Source of the DNA: an uncultured Collinsella sp.
GTDB lineage: Bacteria; Actinomycetota; Coriobacteriia; Coriobacteriales; Coriobacteriaceae
DNA: 41,050 nucleotides
Assembly: GCA_902494765.1 (NCBI GenBank)
Contig: CABUUK010000011.1
Location: 1 to 41,050 of the forward strand
Direction: 5' to 3'
Part shown: positions 15,487-24,212 of the stretch, piece by piece
Layout: every line of letters begins with the position of its first letter
Numbering within the stretch: position 1 is the stretch's first letter
Notes under the pieces: model-generated
Told to the model about the DNA's origin: nothing
Database searches by the model: none
Seen by the model: the letters and a program-made list of their open reading frames with translations, nothing else
Made by a program: the position numbers and the translations under genes

Positions 15487-16783
15487 TACCGCATCCGCAG
15501 CGCCCCGTGTACCCAAACGCGTCGCCGCCGTTATCCTTAACTCGCTCAAGGGCGGCGTGGTCCCGCGCATCGGCCTTCCCTATATCACCGTGGGTCGCGA
15601 GGTCGAGATTCGCGCCCTGCTCACCGATTTGAGTCTCATCGCCGATGGCGGCGCGAGCTTCCGCTTCTTAGTCGGTCGCTACGGCGCCGGCAAGAGCTTC
15701 TTGCTTCAGACCATCCGAACGCATGCCATGGGCGAGGGATTCGTCGTCGCTGATGCCGACCTTTCCCCTGAGCGCCGCCTGCAGGGCGGTCAGGGACAGG
15801 GCCTTGCCACCTACCGCGAGCTCATCCGCAACATATCGACCAAGACGCGCCCTGAGGGCGGTGCGCTCAACCTTATTCTGGATCGCTGGGTCGCCTCGTG
15901 CGCCGACGTCGACGAGTCGGTCGTCAATGCCCAACTGGCCCCGCTCGAGGAGATGGTCCACGGCTTCGACTTCACCCGCATGCTCCGCCGCTATCGCACG
16001 GCCGTATCCGAGGGCGACGAAGAAGCCATGAGCCGCGTGACCAAATGGATCCGCGGCGAATACCGCACCAAGAGCGAGGCCCGCGCCGAACTGGGGTCCT
16101 CAACCATCATCAGCGATGACGACTGGTACGACTACGTCAAACTCATCGCGCGTTTTTTGGTTTGCAGCGGCTACAAGGGCATGCTGGTGCTCATCGACGA
16201 ACTCGTGAATCTGTATAAGATTCCCAACGCCATCACGCGCCAGTACAACTACGAGAAGATCCTGACCATGTACAACGACACACTTCAGGGCAAGGCGCAG
16301 TACCTGGGCATGATTATGGGCGGCACGCCAACCTCCATCGAAGACCGCCGCCGCGGCGTGTTCTCCTACGAGGCTCTGCGCAGCCGACTCGCTCAGGGTC
16401 GCTTTGCGCGCGAGGACCTTAAGGACATGCTCGCGCCCATCATCCGTCTGCAGCCACTCACCTACGAGGAGCTGCTGGTGCTGATCGAAAAACTCATGCA
16501 AATTCACGCCGGCTACTTTGGCTGGACGCCCAAGCTTACCGAGAACGACTTGGTGGACTTCCTCAAGATCGAGTTCGGTCGCGTGGGAGCCGACACGCAT
16601 CTGACGCCGCGTGAAGTCATTCGTGACTTTATCGAGCTGCTCGACATCCTATGCCAAAACCCCGACGCCAACGTGGCCGAGCTGCTGCAAAGCGTCGGCG
16701 GCGACGCGCTGGCGACGGCAGCCGCAACAGGTGACACCGATACCGCAGGCGGCGACCGTAACTTCGCCGAATTCACCATCTAA
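15479..16783 (+). CDS. BrxD-type P-loop ATPase (BREX ATP-binding domain)
   Basis: A 434-residue P-loop ATPase of the DUF2791/BrxD family. Walker A is GRYGAGKSF at 67-75; Walker B is MLVLIDEL at 235-242, followed by the NLYKI segment. The N-terminal LNSLKGGVVPRIGLPYITVGREVE is characteristic of the family. BrxD is an accessory protein of type 2 BREX phage-defence loci, where it sits beside the helicase BrxHI; this window has the same pair but lacks brxA/B/C, pglX and pglZ. It overlaps the TerB gene by eight bases and is followed, after an attenuator-like hairpin, by the helicase. Role is inferred as part of an ATP-driven DNA-processing or defence complex. Confidence 0.85.
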   Translation: MSDTASAAPRVPKRVAAVILNSLKGGVVPRIGLPYITVGREVEIRALLTDLSLIADGGASFRFLVGRYGAGKSFLLQTIRTHAMGEGFVVADADLSPERRLQGGQGQGLATYRELIRNISTKTRPEGGALNLILDRWVASCADVDESVVNAQLAPLEEMVHGFDFTRMLRRYRTAVSEGDEEAMSRVTKWIRGEYRTKSEARAELGSSTIISDDDWYDYVKLIARFLVCSGYKGMLVLIDELVNLYKIPNAITRQYNYEKILTMYNDTLQGKAQYLGMIMGGTPTSIEDRRRGVFSYEALRSRLAQGRFAREDLKDMLAPIIRLQPLTYEELLVLIEKLMQIHAGYFGWTPKLTENDLVDFLKIEFGRVGADTHLTPREVIRDFIELLDILCQNPDANVAELLQSVGGDALATAAATGDTDTAGGDRNFAEFTI

Positions 16784-16820
16784 CCTGCCAAAAAGAGACA
16801 GGTTTATTTTGGCAGGTTTT
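16782..16820 (+). terminator. Hairpin with T-run inside the operon, possible attenuator
   Basis: Arms AACCTGCCAAAA (16782-16793) and TTTTGGCAGGTT (16807-16818) pair perfectly and are followed by TTAT. The loop holds a second CAGGT (16799-16803) that can compete for the same ACCTG, so two structures are mutually exclusive. The stem starts at the ATPase stop codon and lies before the helicase, so it may lower helicase expression. Confidence 0.65.
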
Positions 16821-16899
16821 ATCTGGGAAAACGTTGAGGCAGTCATGCAGCAAACCACCGCCCGCCGCGTTGAGAGATTCGCTTTTGAAAGGAGGCCCC

Positions 16900-19344
16900 G
16901 TGAACGCCTTTGACCGCTACGCCCCGTTTATCCAAGACTTCATCTACTCCCACGATTGGGAGAGCCTGCGCTCCATTCAGGTTGCGGCGGCAGATGCCAT
17001 CTTTAACACACAAGACAATGTGCTCCTAACGGCATCCACGGCTTCCGGCAAAACCGAGGCGGCCTTCTTTCCCATCCTGACCGAGTTTTGGGAGAACCCG
17101 CCCGCGAGCGTGGGCGCCCTCTACATCGGCCCCCTCAAGGCGCTCATCAACGACCAATTCGTCCGCCTCAACGACCTCTGCGAAGAGGCCGACATCCCCG
17201 TCTGGCACTGGCATGGCGATGTCTCGCAGTCGCACAAGGCTAAGCTCATCAAAAAACCGAGCGGTATCTTGCAGATTACGCCCGAGTCGCTCGAGGCGCT
17301 CCTGATCCATAAGCACATGGCAATCCCTCGTATGTTTTGCGACCTGCGCTATGTGGTTATCGACGAGGTTCATTCGCTCATGCGCGGCGACCGCGGCGGT
17401 CAGACGCTCTGCCTTATCGAGCGACTCTCGCGCATGGCCGGCGTGCAACCTCGCCGCATTGGTCTTTCGGCTACCATCGGCGACCCCGAGCGCACGGGCG
17501 CTTTTCTCTCACAGGGAACGGGGCGCGACTGCGTTATCCCCCGCTTTGAGGAACCGCGCCGCGTGTGGCGCATCTCCATGGAGCACTTCTACAACTCGGG
17601 TCCCCAGGCACAGCAGCGGGGATTCAAGAGCACGGGTCCACAAGAAGCCGAGATGCTTGCTTGCGAGCGTATTGAGCCGGCGGCGCCCGCGGCGCTGCCG
17701 GCTGGCGCCCAAGACGTGCGCCACAGCGGACAGCTTACACAGGAGGAACGCCGTCAACGTCGTGAGCGGGCACGGGGCAAGGCCGCTCCCAAAGACCGTC
17801 GCACTTCCTCGCCCCCCGAAGGCGAAGTCGACATCCCACGAGCGACCGAGCAGGCGCTTCTCAACCCCACCGACACGGCGCCCGACAACGCCGACCCCGG
17901 TATGGGCTATATCTTTGAGCATACGCGCGGCCGCAAGTGCCTGGTCTTTGCCAACTCGCGTGAGGAGGCAGAGGCCGTGTGTTCCATGCTGCGCAGCTAC
18001 TGCGAAAGTCGACACGAGCCCGACCGCTTTCTAATCCATCACGGCAACCTTTCGGCATCGCTGCGCGAGACGGCCGAGGAGCTCATGCGCGACGAGGAGC
18101 AGGCGCAGACAACCGTCACCACCTCTACGCTGGAGCTCGGTATCGATATCGGCCGCCTGGAGCGCGCGTTCCAGATCGATGCGCCGTTTACCGTCAGCTC
18201 CTTTTTGCAGCGAATGGGCCGCACGGGACGCCGCGATCTTCCGCCCGAGATGTGGTTTGTTATGCGCGAGGAAGAGCCCGAGCCGCGCACGATGATGCCC
18301 GAGACCATCCCGTGGAAGCTCCTGCAAGGCATCGCGCTCGTACAACTCTATCGCGAGGAAAAGTGGGTCGAGCCGCCTGAGCTCGATCGACTCCCCTACA
18401 GTTTGCTCTATCACCAGACCATGTCGACGCTCGCCAGCACCGGCGAGCTCACACCGGCCGAGCTTGCCCAGCGTGTGCTCACGCTCAGTTATTTCCACCG
18501 TGTCTCGGCCGATGACTATCGCGCACTGCTGCGCCACCTCATCAAAATCGACCATATCCAGGTCACGGAGGGCGGTGGGCTCATCGTGGGCCTCGCGGGC
18601 GAGCGCATCATTAACAACTTTAAGTTCTACGCCGTATTCCAGGAAAACGAGGAGTTCACTGTTCGCAGCGAGTCGGCCGAGTTGGGCACGATCGTCAATC
18701 CCCCACCGCCCGGTGAGCGCATCGCCATCGCAGGCCATTGCTGGATTGTCGAGGAAGTGGACTGGAAGCGTCATACCGTCTTTGCCACGCAGGTCAAGGG
18801 CCGTGTGCCGGCCTACTTTGGCGACTGCCCCGGTGACATCAATACACACGTACTCGAACGCATGCGCAAGGCGCTCAACGAGCATGCGGCATATCCGTAT
18901 CTCATGGGCAACGCACGGGCACGTCTTGCACAGGCTCGCCATACGGCCGAGTTTTCGGGCGTGGGGACCAAGCCACTCATCAACCTGGGTGGCGACACCT
19001 GGGTGCTCTTCCCCTGGCTGGGCAGCTACGCCTTTTTGGCACTCGAGCGCATGCTCAAGATTAAGTGTGCCGCGGAGCTGGGCCTTCGCGGACTCGACCC
19101 GTCACGTCCGTACTTTATGCAGTTCAAGATGAAGGCCGACGAGGAGACGTTCTTTGAGGTGCTCGCCGCCGAGGCCGAGAAGGACTTCGACCCCATTGAG
19201 CTCGTCTATCCCGGCGAGGTGCCTTACTTTGATCGTTACGATGAGTTCGTTCCCGAAGAGCTCGTGCGCAAGGGCTTTGCCGAAGGCGTGCTCGACATCG
19301 AGGGCATGAAGCAGCGCGTTCTCGGCTGGCGCGACCATACATAA
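16900..19344 (+). CDS. Lhr/BrxHI-type DEAD/DEAH-box helicase
   Basis: An 814-residue superfamily 2 helicase. Motif I is TASGKT at 47-52, motif II DEVH at 155-158, motif III SAT at 190-192, and motif VI QRMGRTGRRD lies near residue 440. A basic, poorly conserved insert (RRQRRERARGKAAPKDRR) sits near 290-330, before the second RecA domain. The C-terminal 350 residues resemble the extended Lhr-like region (winged-helix and beta parts, with IAIAGHCWIVEEVDWKRHTVF). GTG start with AAAGGAGG five bases upstream; an upstream in-frame ATG at 16834 has no such site. Neighbouring BrxD and TerB genes argue for a shared function, as in BREX type 2 where BrxHI and BrxD co-occur. Confidence 0.87.
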   Translation: MNAFDRYAPFIQDFIYSHDWESLRSIQVAAADAIFNTQDNVLLTASTASGKTEAAFFPILTEFWENPPASVGALYIGPLKALINDQFVRLNDLCEEADIPVWHWHGDVSQSHKAKLIKKPSGILQITPESLEALLIHKHMAIPRMFCDLRYVVIDEVHSLMRGDRGGQTLCLIERLSRMAGVQPRRIGLSATIGDPERTGAFLSQGTGRDCVIPRFEEPRRVWRISMEHFYNSGPQAQQRGFKSTGPQEAEMLACERIEPAAPAALPAGAQDVRHSGQLTQEERRQRRERARGKAAPKDRRTSSPPEGEVDIPRATEQALLNPTDTAPDNADPGMGYIFEHTRGRKCLVFANSREEAEAVCSMLRSYCESRHEPDRFLIHHGNLSASLRETAEELMRDEEQAQTTVTTSTLELGIDIGRLERAFQIDAPFTVSSFLQRMGRTGRRDLPPEMWFVMREEEPEPRTMMPETIPWKLLQGIALVQLYREEKWVEPPELDRLPYSLLYHQTMSTLASTGELTPAELAQRVLTLSYFHRVSADDYRALLRHLIKIDHIQVTEGGGLIVGLAGERIINNFKFYAVFQENEEFTVRSESAELGTIVNPPPPGERIAIAGHCWIVEEVDWKRHTVFATQVKGRVPAYFGDCPGDINTHVLERMRKALNEHAAYPYLMGNARARLAQARHTAEFSGVGTKPLINLGGDTWVLFPWLGSYAFLALERMLKIKCAAELGLRGLDPSRPYFMQFKMKADEETFFEVLAAEAEKDFDPIELVYPGEVPYFDRYDEFVPEELVRKGFAEGVLDIEGMKQRVLGWRDHT

Positions 19345-19345
19345 A

Positions 19346-19430
19346 ACCGGTCTTTTCGGCACGGGGCTTGTTGAGCTACTTTGGCATGACCAAGGAGTGG
19401 CTAAAGGAGCCCCGTCATAAACAGACTGGT
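19346..19430. terminator. Large nested palindrome between convergent operons
   Basis: Three nested arm pairs: ACCGGTCT/AGACTGGT outside (one G-T), ACGGGGCT (19361-19368)/AGCCCCGT (19408-19415), and ACTTTGG/CCAAGGAGT inside around a CATGA turn. It fills nearly all of the gap between the helicase stop and the convergent gene and probably ends transcription from both sides. Confidence 0.6.
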
Positions 19431-19444
19431 CGCAGGGAGACGCG

Positions 19445-20320
19445 CTAGTCGTGGAGGGCAGCGCCGAGAAAGTCAGCGTCGAAGGGCACGGCTTCGGCAA
19501 AGGCGTAGTTGCCGTCGCTGGCGATGAGCAGGTAGTTTTCCTCGCCGCCGAACTTCGCATCGCCACATGGGACCACCCAGGCGTGGGCGAATACCTCGAG
19601 TGCCGTGGCAGCGCAATCGCGCAGGAACGTCACATCGCTCCCCTCGCTTGCGCTCACGATATTGGCAACGTAGACGCCACCGACATTTAGGCCGCCCCGC
19701 ACCAAACGCAACGCTTCAACCGTCGCCAGCTCGCGTACGGGCTCGGCACCGCCAAAGCAATCGCTCACGACCACGTCGTAGCGACGATGGCCCACACTCG
19801 TCACACCCAGATACGAGCGAGCCTCAGCAGTAATCACCCGCAAGCGGTCGCCCACCGTGCGCTCCAGCTCGTCCAGATAGAACCAACGGCGCGCCAGGCG
19901 CGTAATCTCTCCGTCATACTCGATGACGTCCATGCGCAAGCCCTCGTGCGACATCAGGGCGAATTTAGGATAGGCAAACCCGCCGCCGCCCAGCATAAGC
20001 ATACGGTCGATGCCGTGACCATAAGCGTCGCGCATCGCATCCTCGGACTCAAACACGTCGTCAAACGCACGATAGTACGCAAAGACGGGCTCGGCCCAAC
20101 GCTCACCGACATAGCTCGCGCTTTGGTAGACGCCGCCTTGCACCAACACGCGAATCTCATCGCCGCCCTCATCGTGCACGCGTTTCACACGCGCCAACCC
20201 ATTGCGGGTTCGCGCAACCTGCAGACAGGCAGCGCGAACAGCGACGGCGGCCGCACCAAGCGCCGCGGCTCCCAGAGCAACGCCGGCAACGACGCCGGCA
20301 GAAACACTTGGCTTGTTCAT
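19445..20320 (-). CDS. Spermidine-synthase-fold protein (SAM/aminopropyltransferase-like)
   Basis: A 291-residue protein with an N-terminal Ala/Gly/Val helix (about 7-31, probably membrane-inserted) and a Rossmann methyltransferase domain of the spermidine synthase family. The nucleotide-binding loop is MLMLGGGGFAYPKF at 107-120, the acidic residue after strand two is in DVIEYD near 131, and YDVVVSDCFGG near 185 holds the position of the catalytic aspartate. Such short, membrane-tethered members often lack proven polyamine activity, so I would not name a substrate. Its ATG directly follows the elp3 stop (TAGATG), so it is translated from the elp3 transcript. Confidence 0.75.
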   Translation of the reverse strand: MNKPSVSAGVVAGVALGAAALGAAAVAVRAACLQVARTRNGLARVKRVHDEGGDEIRVLVQGGVYQSASYVGERWAEPVFAYYRAFDDVFESEDAMRDAYGHGIDRMLMLGGGGFAYPKFALMSHEGLRMDVIEYDGEITRLARRWFYLDELERTVGDRLRVITAEARSYLGVTSVGHRRYDVVVSDCFGGAEPVRELATVEALRLVRGGLNVGGVYVANIVSASEGSDVTFLRDCAATALEVFAHAWVVPCGDAKFGGEENYLLIASDGNYAFAEAVPFDADFLGAALHD

Positions 20321-22225
20321 CTAGAGCTCCTTTTGCAGATAGAGTCCATGGTCGTAAAAACCCAAATGGCGATAGTACTCGCGCGTACCAATCGCGCTGA
20401 TCACGTTGATGTGCGCATAGCCCGCGTCCCGAGCAATATGGCACGCACGCTCCACCAGCGACCGTCCCAATCCATGGTGCTGGGCTGCCTGGCCTTGATC
20501 CCCCACGCGCGCCGCCATGCCATACACGTGTACCTCGCGAATCATCGCCTCGTCCGGCATCGTCGGCAACTCGTCCGCATGTGCGGCAACAAAAGCGCGA
20601 ACGGGCAGCGACAGACGCAAAAAGCCGGCGATCTTGCCTTCGGGCGTCACCCACTGCAAAAAGCGTTCACGCGTCACCGGCGTCTCGTAAGCGACCTCAT
20701 CAAGAGACAGTTCATCCAGGTCGGCACCCGCGGTACTGATCTCGCGATAGCGAATCTCGCGCACCGTCGCACCGTCACCCCGAGCAGCCAGGCGGTTCTC
20801 AACGAGCTGACGCAGGTTGGGCTTCTTGTTGCCCACCATGATGTCGTCGGAGCTAAAGTCGCGGATCATGCGGCTGATGCGGCAGAACGCCGGCGTCACC
20901 ACGATGTCGTCGGCCAGCACATCGAGCAGTTCTTCCTCGGTATAGGGGCGCCACTCGCCGCGCTCATAGCGGCCCACCAGACGCGAGCCCTCGATGAGCG
21001 CGCACGGGTAGACCTTGACCTCGTCGGGCATAAAGGCCCCCTCGGTCATAAAGCGCTCGTAGTCGCGCTTGTCCCCCTCGGGCGTGGCGCCCAGCAAGTT
21101 GAGCATAAAATGCGCGTGGATCTTAAAGCCAAACAGACGCGCAAGCGAAAACGCCCGCTCGATCTGAGCCACCGAAATGCGACGCTCGTTGATATCGAGC
21201 AGGTGCTGGTTGAGGCTCTGGATGCCCATCTGAATCTTGGTGCAACCCAGGCGGCGGATAAGCGTGAGCGCCTGGGGCGTCACGGCATCGGGGCGCGTCT
21301 CGATAACGAGCCCCACCACGCGATGCTTCGCCGTCTCGTTGATGCGCTGCTGACGCTCAAGCTCCTCCATCGTTGCCGTCTGCCACTCAGTGACCTCGCC
21401 CCACGGCGTACCGGGACCGTACAGACGACGCACCGCACGGTTATAGCCGCCCACGGCAGCATCCACACGCCCCTGCTCGTCGGCAACGCCGGCAGCAAGC
21501 TCGACCTCGTCTGTCGCAATGCCGGCGGCCCGATAGCGCTCACGGCGCTCTGCTACCACAGGCGGCAGGGCATCGGCGGGAGCGTCATCGAGCAGACGCC
21601 CCGCCTCGGCACGGCTGATGCCCGGACGTGCCAACATGGGGTTGGCCGCCACGCCGGCGACGGCATCGTCATTGAGTGCACGGAAAAGCTCCGACATAAA
21701 CCATGTCTGATAGCCTTCCGGATAGTCGCTCCAGGTACCGCCAAGCACAATGAGCTCGATCTTATCGGTCGCATGCCCCATCTGCGAAAGCGCGGTCAGG
21801 CGAGCGCTCACCTGCAGATACGGGTCAAAGCAATTTTGCTCCGCACGGGCGCACGCCGGCTCGGCGTGCAGGTAGCTTTTGGGCATGCGCAGATCGTTGG
21901 GACAAAACAGGCAATCGCCCGAGCATGGCCAGGGCTTGGTGATAACGGTAATGGTCGCCACGCCCGAAGCCGTGCGACGAGGCTTCATACGCAGCACCTG
22001 CAGCAGTCGACGTTCCAGCTCGGCATCGACATTCCACCCAGCCCAACGAGCCGGCTCCTCACGTTTTACCCGCTGGTAGAACGGCAGCAGACGGCGCTTG
22101 GCCAAATCGCGTTTGTCGGCACCCTCACGGCGCGCCTCGGCATGTATCAGTTTGACGAGCGCTTTGTCGTCCACGGTCTCGCCGCGACGCAGAGCCTCGA
22201 GTATGTTCAAGATAATCTGTTCCAT
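20321..22225 (-). CDS. Elp3-family tRNA uridine(34) acetyltransferase/radical SAM enzyme
   Basis: A 634-residue Elp3: it uses acetyl-CoA and S-adenosylmethionine to build carboxymethyl (cm5) side chains on wobble uridine 34 of tRNA. The radical-SAM cluster is C101, C105, C108 in PCSGDCLFCPN, followed by MPKSYLHAEPACARAEQNCFDPY, a strong Elp3 signature. The C-terminal GNAT acetyltransferase domain is complete (HVYGMAARVG, QHHGLGRSLVERA, REYYRHLGFYDHGLYL). A stretch of about 60 residues near 175-240 looks like an insert, making it longer than typical archaeal and bacterial Elp3. Single-subunit Elp3 without Elp1/2/4-6 is known from archaea and some bacteria such as Dehalococcoides. A Trm9-like methyltransferase that could act on its product lies at 24213. 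Confidence 0.9.
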   Translation of the reverse strand: MEQIILNILEALRRGETVDDKALVKLIHAEARREGADKRDLAKRRLLPFYQRVKREEPARWAGWNVDAELERRLLQVLRMKPRRTASGVATITVITKPWPCSGDCLFCPNDLRMPKSYLHAEPACARAEQNCFDPYLQVSARLTALSQMGHATDKIELIVLGGTWSDYPEGYQTWFMSELFRALNDDAVAGVAANPMLARPGISRAEAGRLLDDAPADALPPVVAERRERYRAAGIATDEVELAAGVADEQGRVDAAVGGYNRAVRRLYGPGTPWGEVTEWQTATMEELERQQRINETAKHRVVGLVIETRPDAVTPQALTLIRRLGCTKIQMGIQSLNQHLLDINERRISVAQIERAFSLARLFGFKIHAHFMLNLLGATPEGDKRDYERFMTEGAFMPDEVKVYPCALIEGSRLVGRYERGEWRPYTEEELLDVLADDIVVTPAFCRISRMIRDFSSDDIMVGNKKPNLRQLVENRLAARGDGATVREIRYREISTAGADLDELSLDEVAYETPVTRERFLQWVTPEGKIAGFLRLSLPVRAFVAAHADELPTMPDEAMIREVHVYGMAARVGDQGQAAQHHGLGRSLVERACHIARDAGYAHINVISAIGTREYYRHLGFYDHGLYLQKEL

Positions 22226-22245
22226 GACCCCATTGTAAAGGCAAA

Positions 22246-22275
22246 GGCGCCGGAGCCCGTCACGGCTCCGGCGCC
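22246..22275 (-). terminator. Strong terminator after the DUF4097 gene
   Basis: Twelve-base perfect arms GGCGCCGGAGCC and GGCTCCGGCGCC with a six-base loop, followed on the minus strand by TTTGCCTTT. It lies between the DUF4097 stop and the elp3 start, so it separates the two transcripts. Confidence 0.8.
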
Positions 22276-22323
22276 TCCATCAAACAGCGCAGCTATGGTA
22301 TATAAGTCTTCGATAACCGCCCG

Positions 22324-23226
22324 TCACTCTGAATCAAATGACATGTCGCCCGAACCGACCTCAAAACGATACGTAGCAGACTTATCGCCGTTATCGAATT
22401 CAAGATTCAAAATGGTCTCGCCGTCGTAGCCAAGCGGAAGGAAATCGCTCTCGAAGTCGCCGCTGCCCAAGGTAAGGCTCGCCTTAAAGCCCGTCGAGTT
22501 CGGAACCATCATCTCCACATCGCCCGAGCCCACACTCACGTCCATCGACTTCGCGGGGGCCTGGTAGAGCTCGAACGTCACATCGCCCGAACCGACCTCA
22601 GCACTGAGCGAATCAGTCACGCTGCCCGCAAACTCTACATCTCCCGCACCCAGGAAAAGGTCGAAACCATCACAGGTGACACCGGCAATCTGCAGATCAC
22701 CCGAGCCCACGTGCGCGTTGACTCCCTTCAGATGTTCGGCAACACGGCGCGGCAGCTCGACCGTAACTGAGCGATCGATTGCCTTACCGTCATCACTTCC
22801 AAACTGGGAAACCTTGAGCGTCGAGTCCTCGACGGATGCGATGTTCTGCGTCGCGGCCTTGGAGGCATCCATACCATTGGCAACGCGTCCCCGCTCGATA
22901 ACGCGAGCCTTGTTACCATCAATAACCTTGACGTCCACCGTAGCCGCATCGATATCGAAATCGAGGTAGCGAAACTCATCGGCATCAAAGGTCGTACACG
23001 AAAGCTGCTGAGGCCGAGCGGAATAGTTACCGCCATCGTTCATAAAATCGTCGTCATCAACCACATCGTCCATACCGGACAAGCCGGGTATAACATCGTC
23101 GAGATCCCACGGGCCATCAAAATGAATCAAAGTCCGCGAAACGCCAAAAACAAGCCCGATAATCAGTACAAACGCTCCGATGCCGACGCCCAGGCGCAGC
23201 TTGGATTCATGCGAAAGCTTCATCAT
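22324..23226 (-). CDS. DUF4097 beta-repeat protein, membrane anchored
   Basis: A 300-residue protein with one N-terminal membrane segment (about 12-30) and an outward domain of the DUF4097 family. The domain carries six tandem turns of the form (V/L)G(S/A)GD followed by a short strand: VGSGDLQIAG, LGAGDVEFAG, VGSGDVTFEL, VGSGDVEMMV, LGSGDFESDF and VGSGDMSFDS. These turns form a right-handed beta stack whose ligand is unknown. The gene overlaps the upstream HTH gene by ATGA, an arrangement often seen where DUF4097 proteins are co-expressed with a membrane regulator. It may sense or stabilise the envelope; this is inference. Confidence 0.8.
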   Translation of the reverse strand: MMKLSHESKLRLGVGIGAFVLIIGLVFGVSRTLIHFDGPWDLDDVIPGLSGMDDVVDDDDFMNDGGNYSARPQQLSCTTFDADEFRYLDFDIDAATVDVKVIDGNKARVIERGRVANGMDASKAATQNIASVEDSTLKVSQFGSDDGKAIDRSVTVELPRRVAEHLKGVNAHVGSGDLQIAGVTCDGFDLFLGAGDVEFAGSVTDSLSAEVGSGDVTFELYQAPAKSMDVSVGSGDVEMMVPNSTGFKASLTLGSGDFESDFLPLGYDGETILNLEFDNGDKSATYRFEVGSGDMSFDSE

Positions 23227-23945
23227 TCGTCACCTTCTTTGGCACATGGCTCAGCGGTGGCCGCGGTAGCCACGTCAGCATCAGGTTCCGCAGAAGTATC
23301 CTTCCCCTGGGCCCTGACCGCCACCGGTGCCGGACCAACCTGAATATCCCCGCGCGCCCAATCGCCATCGAGTGCACGCGCCACCCAGTGATAGATGGGA
23401 ATCGTGAAGAAGATCAGCGCAGCAAAGGGGCCGGCACCAAACAGGAACATCAGTAAAAAGAACAGCAGCCAGCACACGGCCCAATACGGGAATGACTGGA
23501 ACGGACCCTTCACCGGAGTCGGACCAGCCGCACCGGTACCCGTCATCTGAGCCGTCGCCGCATTGGCAGCCTGCGCACTCCAGCTTGCCGCCTGCGCCGC
23601 CTTGGCTGCCGCGTCACTTGCCTGCGTTGCCGCCTCGGTGGCGCGCGCCGCCGCCTCATGGGTGCGGGCGCGCTCTGCCGCCTCGGCCTCGCGCTGACGA
23701 GCGCGGTCCTCGTTCTCAAACTCGATATCGTCCTCAATCTCATCGCTCGGATTGAGCAGCTCGTCCAGACTCACACCATAGAGCTTGGCGAGCGAGATCA
23801 GGTTCTCGGTATCGGGCGAGCTCTCCGCACGCTCCCATTTACTAACCGCCTGGCGCGACAGCCCCAGCTTTCGCGCCAGCCCTTCTTGGCTAAAGCCCTT
23901 GCTGCGGCGAAGGTCGGCGAGCCGCTGCGCAGTTTCTACATTCAT
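23223..23945 (-). CDS. XRE-type regulator with C-terminal membrane domain
   Basis: A 240-residue protein: a helix-turn-helix domain at 1-66 (RLADLRRSKGFSQEGLARKL, SRQAVSKWERAES, LAKLYGVSLDELL), an acidic then Ala-rich coiled stretch at about 70-140, and two membrane helices near 155-190 (WAVCWLLFFLLMFLF and FAALIFFTIPIYHWVA). The start is the ATG behind AGGAGG; the longer open frame upstream is not supported by a ribosome site. The design suggests a DNA-binding protein tethered to the membrane that reports envelope state. It is translationally coupled to the DUF4097 gene and divergent from the methyltransferase gene, and is likely to control its own operon. Confidence 0.82.
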   Translation of the reverse strand: MNVETAQRLADLRRSKGFSQEGLARKLGLSRQAVSKWERAESSPDTENLISLAKLYGVSLDELLNPSDEIEDDIEFENEDRARQREAEAAERARTHEAAARATEAATQASDAAAKAAQAASWSAQAANAATAQMTGTGAAGPTPVKGPFQSFPYWAVCWLLFFLLMFLFGAGPFAALIFFTIPIYHWVARALDGDWARGDIQVGPAPVAVRAQGKDTSAEPDADVATAATAEPCAKEGDE

Positions 23946-24063
23946 GGTTCCTCCTATGTGATGCCAGCCGTGCCGCCGGACCGTTTGTGTTCTTAAGGCG
24001 CCTTGCACAGTTAAAAATCTATCCGCCACCGCCAAAAGCATGCCACCTATTCTAGTGAGATTT

Positions 24064-24092
24064 TTGACAACTGGCGGTTGCGGGCACATATG
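24064..24092 (+). promoter_or_regulatory. Promoter of the Trm9-like gene
   Basis: Consensus -35 TTGACA (24064-24069), 17-base spacer, then CATATG (24087-24092) as a weak -10. The leader that follows folds into a nine-base stem, GAGCTGCGG (24092-24100) with CCGCAGCTC (24126-24134). Confidence 0.45.
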
Positions 24093-24212
24093 AGCTGCGG
24101 AAATGTGTCCAAACAAAGCAATGAGCCGCAGCTCGGTTGTCCCCGTTGCGGCGTTAACGGTAGTATGGTCGTACTGTTTATTTCGCACCGCCAACGGAGG
24201 GAGTTCCGCGCC

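Noticed and set aside
13726..19344. A complete BREX system
   Set aside because: Only BrxD- and BrxHI-like genes are present; methyltransferase, PglZ, BrxA, BrxB and BrxC are absent from the window.
19787..22429. An 880-codon open frame on the plus strand opposite elp3 and its neighbour
   Set aside because: It is a by-product of GC-rich codon bias on the other strand; its translation is low-complexity His/Arg/Ala without domains, while the minus strand has complete Elp3 motifs.
22340..22700. Short repeated DNA phrase (CGCCCGAACC-like) considered as a CRISPR or tandem repeat
   Set aside because: It is the coding trace of the GSGD protein turns, with irregular spacing and in frame.
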